Of a stretch of DNA of 64,000 nucleotides, positions 13,601 through 22,600 are shown piece by piece. The DNA is taken from contig NC_092677.1 in the NCBI RefSeq assembly GCF_964355755.1, positions 16,154,101-16,218,100 of the forward strand. The letters run 5' to 3'. Both the position numbers and the translations under genes were made by a program. How positions within the stretch are numbered: position 1 is the first letter of the stretch; each line of letters opens with the position of its first letter. The stretch comes from Antedon mediterranea. Taxonomy: Eukaryota > Echinodermata > Crinoidea > Comatulida > Antedonidae. The notes under the pieces were generated by a model. The model saw nothing but the letters and a program-made list of their open reading frames with translations. It searched no databases and was not told the origin of the DNA.

Positions 13601-16600
13601 CCTCCAACAGCCCTGTGCCATGTCACCACCACACTGAAAAGCCTTTTCAATGTTAAGAGATTGCTTTCCAATTAAACCATGCCATTGGTTAAAGAATTTA
13701 TTACTGGCTAGTGCTAAATGCTAGTTCCTGGAAAATGAACTTTCATATCCCACTTTTATTGTATCTAAAAATTGGGTATAAATATATATCCAATCTGCAG
13801 ACAGTACTGTTTGGATCTTATTAGATCTCGTCAGTGCAACTTATATTTTTCATTTTCATAATCTCCTTAAATAATAATTTTCAATATTCTATATCGTTAA
13901 ATCTCTCCACGTGTTGTAGTGGAATTTTAAATTGAAATCCTTTTTAGAAAATGTTAAATGAGGCTGAACCCGACATAATTTAGACAGTCTAAGAAGACTA
14001 ATAAACAGATGTTACAGAGTCTTTTGAAATGAGCTATTATTCTAAAGTAAAATTTGTATTCAACTTCATTAAGAGTATTGTTAATGATTTTATTATCAGG
14101 TGCAGATGAGATTGAGAAAATTGGAATACGAAAAATGCCACCTGAAAAGGATTTACCTTCATCACCACGGCAACTGATTGTTAATAATATCACAGGAAGC
14201 TCTGCATTATTGTCATGGCAACAGCCAGTAAACAGTGGAGGAAGCGTCATTAGTCATTACCGATTAGACTATTTTATAGATGAAGGATTACAAGGTGAAA
14301 TATTTTTAATTATTTACTACTGTACTAGCAAATACTGCAGGTTCAAGTCATTCCTCGACCAGTTTTAGTGGTGAGTGAGTGGCCAAGAGGTTAAGACAGT
14401 GGAACTATAATCCATAGCCTTGTGGTTTGAGGTTTGAGGCTCTCTCGCTTCATGGTGCTGGTGGTAGAACAGGTTTTCTTGGATACAAACTATCTGTAGG
14501 TCTAGTGTACACACATTGCTTATGAGACGAGTAGGGTTAACCCTTATAAACGGCCACTCTTGTGGACAGAAGCAATAGCGCCATAGTTGGCAGCACCGAC
14601 ATAACATTAGGGGAGACTAAGCCTGTATTTGAAAAGTGTACAACGACGACACTATTTGTGGCATGAGCTACATAAAGATTAACATTAGAACTAAGTCTTT
14701 TTTTAATATAAGTACTTTAAACTTGAGGTCCAGTGAGAGGTCTGATTCGTGTGCACCCAGTGCATCTTTCAGAAGGGTAGAGGTACCCTGGTGTACTGTT
14801 CCACCAGGAACAGAAAAATGAGATATAGGCCTATGGTTGCAGGCCAATGAGATATATAAATGTATGATCCTTGCTTTACAATACATTGCTAACTGTATGT
14901 ATGTTAAATAGTTTTGCTTTTATATTATTAGAAAAGATTGAAATGTCCAAATTATGGCTTCTCTCTCATTTCTTTGATTTGATTTATTTGCATTTCATTA
15001 AAAACATAATCAATTTTTGATACAAGATATATCATGACAATTTCTCAAAATGTATTAATTAGGTAATTTTGTATTTCTAGCTGGATGGATGGTATTACTT
15101 GACCGTATCCCAGCTTCCCCAGTTCATGTTTACAATCTTAGACACCTGACAAGCTACAGGTTCATCGTACGGGCAGCGAACGTTCAAGGGTTCGGTAAGC
15201 CCAGTGAAGTATCTCAACCCATTGCGACATTAGGTACGTAGATCGTTATTAATTCATTTTTATTCTAATCGGTATAGAAGAAGATTGTATTGAATTTTGT
15301 TAAACCATTTAGGACATTAGTGTACTTGACACAAGTCAAGCTACTGAAATTTCAAAAATATTTTATATAATAATATTTTAAGTTTAATTTTAAGAAATAC
15401 TGAAGTATAGTCTCAGAAATAACATGTTTCACAGGAAAATGTCTCCTTAATAAGGGTGTCCATTATATAGGCATGTACAGAAGATGATATAAAGTTTGTG
15501 GTACACCACGTATACAGGTATTAGATCTGAAAGAACTGTTGAGTTTCTCGACATTTCGAGAAGGAGCGAGAAGCATACTCAACAGTTCTTTTCAGAACTA
15601 ATATGTGGTGTAACTGCAAACTTTATATCAACATTTGATTTCGCTGTGCAACCTTCAAATAAAATTTATCTGCATTGGTAATGTGCCTATTTATAAACAT
15701 AACAAATAGTTAAATTGTTTTCGTGTCTTCAGATTCACATGTTACACCTCAACCGAGAGTTACCCTTCCTATTAGCCCTCAAATGAAGTTAAACATGGCC
15801 GGAGTGAGCATAGTAGAAGTGCAAGTCCTTAGTTCAACAGCTGTAAAGCTGATTTGGCAGGTAAAGAAAAGTTCATTTCATTTAATCTTGAATGCTTTTA
15901 AATGTTAAAAGTGAAATTGTATTCACACCACTGTAACTGTAACTATATTTTCCAATATGCACAGTTCTCATCATCAATACTCAGTTTTCATACATCAGAG
16001 CCACACACACATAATTGGTGGTGCATTCATACAGTAATATCATTGGGATATCCTTTGAACAATAAAATAATACTTTGGTATATAGAAAGAGGTTACAAAA
16101 TGAATTTTGGGATGTATTGGTACAGTTTCTCCAACCCAAGTCCAAGTTGAAAATTCTTCCAAATTATAAACAGAAATGATTTGTTAAAGTTAGTGCTTCT
16201 GTCATCTATAGTTGGTAGTTCAATAGTATTCACAATCAATAAGTACACTTATTACTTAAATATTTGATATGAAAACAATTATAAATTTGACACAGATTTG
16301 AATTACTATGGAAGTAAGTCAATAATTACACAATAGGGTCTGTTTATTGTAGAAGAACTGTACACTATTGTTTGTTTTCCTATTCAGAGAAAACCAATTT
16401 ACACATTGGAAAAGACCATAATTAATTAAATCACACTTGACAAATTGATATTAAACTAGTATAGAACAAACTCAATAGTAACACAATAGTGCCATGCTTA
16501 AACATACTAAAATTGGTATGTTTTGTGATTCTATAATAACACTGTTTATCAACACAATCAATATACAAACTACATTGGACAAGAACAACAATTAATATTA

Positions 16601-19600
16601 ATAAAACTTAATACAAATTATAATTAAACTATTAGAGTTAAGTCAATAATAGCACAATAGGACATGTTTAAATAATACTGAAATTGGTATTGTTTGTTTT
16701 TCACCTTGTCATATTCAGTTTATCTGCACAATCAATACACAAAGTGTAAATATTGGCCCAGACCTCGGTTAATTAAATCACACTTATGACAAATTTAAAT
16801 TAAACTATATTAGTATTAGAGATGTACTAAAATTAATCTGTTGTTTATTTAATAACACTCATATTCAGTTGCAATCATTACAAAGTGTAGTTAATGAAGA
16901 AGAAAAACCACTACTTACAACAAATTTAAATTAAAATGTTTTGTCAATATACTAACCTTAATGATCTTAAACAAGATTAATACTGTAATTCATTTGTACT
17001 AATGAGAAATAATGGTTTTACTCAATAAAATAATGGTTCATTAATTTATGTTGATCAAGGACTTTGTTTTTGTTGATGATTTGATTGGCATGTTATAATA
17101 AATATTGACAGAAATGTCAAGAACCATTGGCCTTTTTCGCAATGCTACACTGTTGTTTTTGTCATGTTTTATATATTAAATATTTTAAATGTTAATGAAA
17201 GTATTTCAATAAAAAGACAGCATAAATAAATATATATACAGTAATTAATTAAAAATTATTTCCCAACAAAAAATGTATAAGATAGAGAAATAAAACCAGA
17301 CCAAAAAGGTGATCAACACTACCGAACTTGAAAAAATGTGATGTGGCCAAATAATAATAGACATGATGATCATATCACTACCATATTTAGGCACTTCACA
17401 CTTTTTTTGTCAAACTAGTTTGATAATGTAGACAGAGCTTTAGAGTTCTGTACTGTTTTTATACACATTTTCACAAAAACAGGGGTTCCCCCCTCTCCCT
17501 CAGTCTTTTTCTCCATACCATTGTTAAATTTCACCAAATCGTCAAGTCAAAACATTGACTTTTCATGAAAAATTTATTTTCATTTAATAAATCTTTTGTT
17601 TAAAACTACTGTACTCATACATCACCTTGCTGTCGTCTTTAAAATGAAAATTGTTATTTTATTTCTGCAAGGCAGGTGGTAAAACAGTTTCAATCTTATC
17701 TAAACATATTTATCCGCTAATAAAACAATAATTGCATTGTAAGCTTTTGTCTTGAATGTAATTAGCCGAATTCTGATGGCTTTATCCCTAATCCATGTTT
17801 ATCTTTGATATCTATTTTTACTCCTCTTGGGAACTGTATTCATAACAATTTTTTTTGTAAAAAAATCAGCATTGGTTTGGTAGTGTTTTTTTCTTTAAAT
17901 TCTTTGCCTATATAATAATTGCCAACAAATCTATTTTTGCTTGACAGGTGGAACGTTATCAAGAATATATAGAGGGATTTTATATCAGTTATCGTAAAGT
18001 TGGTGTTCTAGAGCAGCAGGTTGTTGAAACCGTGCGTGACGTCAGCATGTTACTTATAACTGAACTTACACCAGCTACTCATTTCACTTTTACAATCAAG
18101 CCATTTCACCAGCAAGAAATCGGGCTTGAAACTCCCCCTTTTACTGTCAGTACTTTGAAACATGGTACGTTAATATTAATTTAAGTTTATGTGTTAAACA
18201 CAGTTTCTGCCTGGTTGCAGAAAACTCTTAAAGATGCCTATTGAAAAAAGTTATTTTTTAAAAAAGGACCAAAAATGATTCTTAAAATGTTCACTTTTTG
18301 AGATAAAAAGTTAAATATTTTCAAAGATTAATCTATTTTCATCCTCAAAGAGTAAAGTATTTGTAAGGTTTTCTTGAACATGTTGAACTAGTTCTGAATT
18401 TATAAAGGCATCTGATGAAATAATATGCTGCTTTCATGGCATTTATTGTCCAATATGAAATATTAGAAATTTGTAGTTTGAACTTACAGGTAAAATACAT
18501 AATTAGTACACAATCAGGAATTAAAATGTGTGGTGTCATTTTTACCGTTTATACACTTATTTATTTATAGGTGATGAATTGCCAAGAGAGATTGGTGGTG
18601 ACGATGTTCTCCAGGAGAAGTTGAATCAGTGTGAAATCAGGCTTAGGACTGTTGAACCTGTTAGTACAACAAGCTTCAAAGTCTTGTGGAGAGTGAGTTT
18701 TTGGAATTTAATCTATGTTACTATATTCACCCTTTTTTTCTTGAAGTAGATGAAGGTTAAGTTTCGGAAACAAAAGAAGTAGCTCTGCTGAAGGAGTAAA
18801 AACAAAATTAATTTAGTTCTTTAAGGCTCTATGTAGGTTAATATAAATATGCATTATATTCTGATCCTATACATATACTTTATATTTTTTGAAGTATCTT
18901 TTCTCCATAATGTTTTCATTTTCTCCCAAATGTTGACTTTTTCTTTCTAAATGTTATATCTTTCTTCCTAAAATGTTATCTTTTTCTCCCTAATGTTATC
19001 TTTTTCTTCCTAATGTTATCTTTTTCTTCCTAAGTTGTTATCTTTTTCTTCCTAAAATGTTATTTTTTCCTCCTAAAATGTTATCTGTTCTTCCTAAAAT
19101 GTTATCTTTTTCCTCCTAAAATGTTGTCTTTTTCTTCCTAAACTGTTGTCTTTTTCTTCCTAAACTGTTATTTTTTTTCCCTAAAATGTTATCTTTTTCT
19201 TCCTAAAATGTTGTCTTTTTCTTCCTAAACTGTTATTTTTTTTCCCTAAAATGTTATCTTTTTCTTTTCAACTTGGTCTTTTTCTTCACAATGTATTGTT
19301 CTCCCTAATGTTGACTTTTTCTTCCCAACTCTGTCTTTTTCTCCTTAATGTCAACTTATTTTCCCTAATGTTATCTTTTCTCCGTACTGTCATCTTATTT
19401 TTCCTAATGTTAAATTTTTCTCTCATTATTTCTTTGAGCCAGCACGTAACCTGTTGTGTAATCGTACCTCTAATGTAGTACATTACATTTTATGAATGAA
19501 AATAATCTTCTGCTACATGTACAAACCATCTATCAATAGCCCACGGCTTTGTTTTGTTAACGTTTTATTACATTAATTGTTTTATCTTCCTATAAAGCTT

Positions 19601-22600
19601 CAAAATGATGTTTGTAAAGATTACATTGATGGCTATCACATCAAGTATTACAAAGACAATAACAAGAACCCATACTATTTAAAGACGGTGAAGAAGTCAA
19701 GAATGGCGACCATACACAACTTGGATCCAGACTCAACATATCATGTTAGTGTTCTGCCATTTAACGGAAAGCAGCTGGGAAAAGGAAGTGACGTCAAAGA
19801 AGTTACTTTTATCAGCACTGGTATGTTGAATTCTATTTTTTAGTTGTCCATTCCTAAATTGTTTATATCTACCAAGCTATTTTCATTGTTTTCTACTCTT
19901 ACTCTCTCCACCCTCTATTCACCAGCATGTGCCTCCTTTGTTTTTATTTCTACAAGTCCACTCAGGCAGCAATTGTCTTCTTTATATTCTCAATTATGTC
20001 TAAGTACTTTCACTTGCAATGATCAAGTTTTGCACGAAAGCACTGCAAATTTGTCTGGCTGTGTACTTTATCGTTTTGATTTAGCTTTCTGCTTATTTTA
20101 TTTTGTATCTCCATTAAATTCTAGCCACTGATACAGCATTGTCATTTTTTCAGTAATTGCCTTTGATACATTATATATATATACTGTATATGATATAGTA
20201 GAACCCCAACAACCTGTGTCCCCTGCATGGGTTGGCCGTAGTGTTAAAACACATATTTCAATTTGTTTATTTATTTCACAGGAAATGTTCATAAGCTAAG
20301 TTCACACTAGAAAATAAAATGCTATATATCAATAAATGTCGAAGAAGAAGTTGCGATGTATGCAAAGCAGAAAATATGTGTAGAACGTCTCAGGCACCAT
20401 GCTAGTTCAGAAGAATATAGTTACCACTTGTGACACGCAATGTTATGTTCTTACAGCACGTTGTGTTGAGTGTACATTTTTGCGTTGCATCCTAGTGGGA
20501 ACTAAGTCTTAATAAGAATGTCTCCTAATAAGGGCTGTCTCATAAGAGATGTTCTGCTATATGCTAAAATCATGTGTTTTTTCCTTTCTGTATCACCACT
20601 TCAATATTGTTACTATATTTAATTAGGTATTGATCCTTGTCTATGCACTTTTTTATGAATGATGCAAATATTTATCGCATGGCTATTATAATTTTCTAGT
20701 AAATGCATGTGTCTTTATATACTTCTCATTAGGTTCCTTTACTTCTGCAGTGAATGAAAACACACCAGGCAGTCTGGATGGATTACCGATCGGTGTCCGT
20801 GTTCATGTGAAATCATCTGAAACCATCTCTGTTGAATGGAAACCTCCCGTCATCACTCACGACGTCATCGTTGACTACCTCGTCATGTGTTTAGGCAACA
20901 ACAGCATGTATCATCGTAATATTACAACAAAGAATAATTTGACATTTTATGTAACATTTACCGACTTGGAGCCCGGTATGACATACACGATACTCGTTGC
21001 TGCTCGAATGCGTGATCGCAGTGCAGCGACCCGTAACATGGTCAGGATTGGTCCACCAAGCACTGTTACCATACAACTAAGTAAGATCTACAGCACTGCT
21101 AAGTTATGAACATTTACTATTCATGTTCTGTTGATATACAGTTTGCAGTACACCAAGTATATTAGTTCTGAAAAGACTATCAGAAACAATGCTCTTCTAT
21201 AGCAAGTTTCCATTCACTATTGTTCATGAGAAACAATGCTTTGCTATAGCTAGTTTCAATCCCTCCCACTGTGTGAACTTGCCATTGTTTCTGGCTTTCA
21301 CACCCGTCCCACCCTTTCCACTTATATTCCAAGTTTCCTGGACTTTCTGCATTCTCACTCCGGAGGACGATCAAAGCATATTGATTGAAACGTTGAGAAC
21401 TCAACAGTTCTTTTCAGAACTAATATACGTGGTGTACCGCAAACTGTATATCATTTGATTTTGCCATGCAAACCTTCAAACAATATATATTCGTGTTCTG
21501 TCTATCGCATGCATGTTGTAACTAGCGAAGCATTATTTATTTTTGAGATCATACATATTAATACAGATATATCTGTGTACTGTCATGATGTTATGATGAC
21601 ATTAAATAAAGCCATGTATCTATAATCACATATATTTATTTTGCATTACCGGATGCAAAGATGATTTAATGTGGATTAATATAGGGATTATCTAGAATTT
21701 ACAAGGATTACTTTAGATTTGTTTTATTTTACTATCAGATTGTTTTGTATTATAGTACGGTATAGTTTCAATATTTTGTGTTGTGAAATGTTCTTAAAGG
21801 AAATGTTACATGTACAATATTATTATACTTGAATACCAGTATTCATAAAAACCCACTTTAAGACTGCCACCTTCCATCTTATTATATCAAGTTTCTTGTT
21901 AATCATTTTTAAATATCTTTGATTAAAATTATTTTCATTTCAGATCAAGATCCAGTAATTTTAAATAACAAAAGTGATGAGAGTCTTGTTACCTCACCTC
22001 TGTTCATTGGAATACTTGGAGGCGTCATTAGCATTCTGGCTATTGTTATTTTAACTTTCTGGTTTTTAAAACAAAAGAGGAAAAAGAAACAAGGAATGAA
22101 TTCCAAAGGTAAATAAAATTTCAGATCCGTTGAGAATTCATGTCTTGATCCGTACTTGTCCTTTCCATACTGTTTATTTATTTATTAATTCATTATGTAT
22201 TCTTTTTTATTATGTCCTATTCATTATCATTTCTTTTTTAAAGGCTTGCTCAACACAAGATGTTTTCTTTCTCTTTTAGGGAATCTGCCGTAAAACTCTG
22301 ATCATTATTTTATTGCATTTTACTTTATTATCTTCTATTTCAGAGTTTGTATAAATGTTATGAAACTAAACTCAACTGAATTAACTAAATTATGATTTTA
22401 AAATTATAATTACAAAATTACAAATTGTCCAATTATCAGCCTGGGTCAATGCATGAGGTCACAAAAAGACATAAGTTGAATATTTTAGTACAATTGAATG
22501 GTTTTATTAACATTAAACATGTTTGTATATTGCTAATCAAACTGAAGAATACATCTGTAATCTGTTTTTCCAAGCAGTAATTCAAAACATTAATGTTTAC

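Noticed and set aside
19251-19483. Leucine/phenylalanine-rich frame resembling a membrane protein
   Set aside because: It is a by-product of the T/C-rich 20-bp minisatellite; both strands are open for the same reason.
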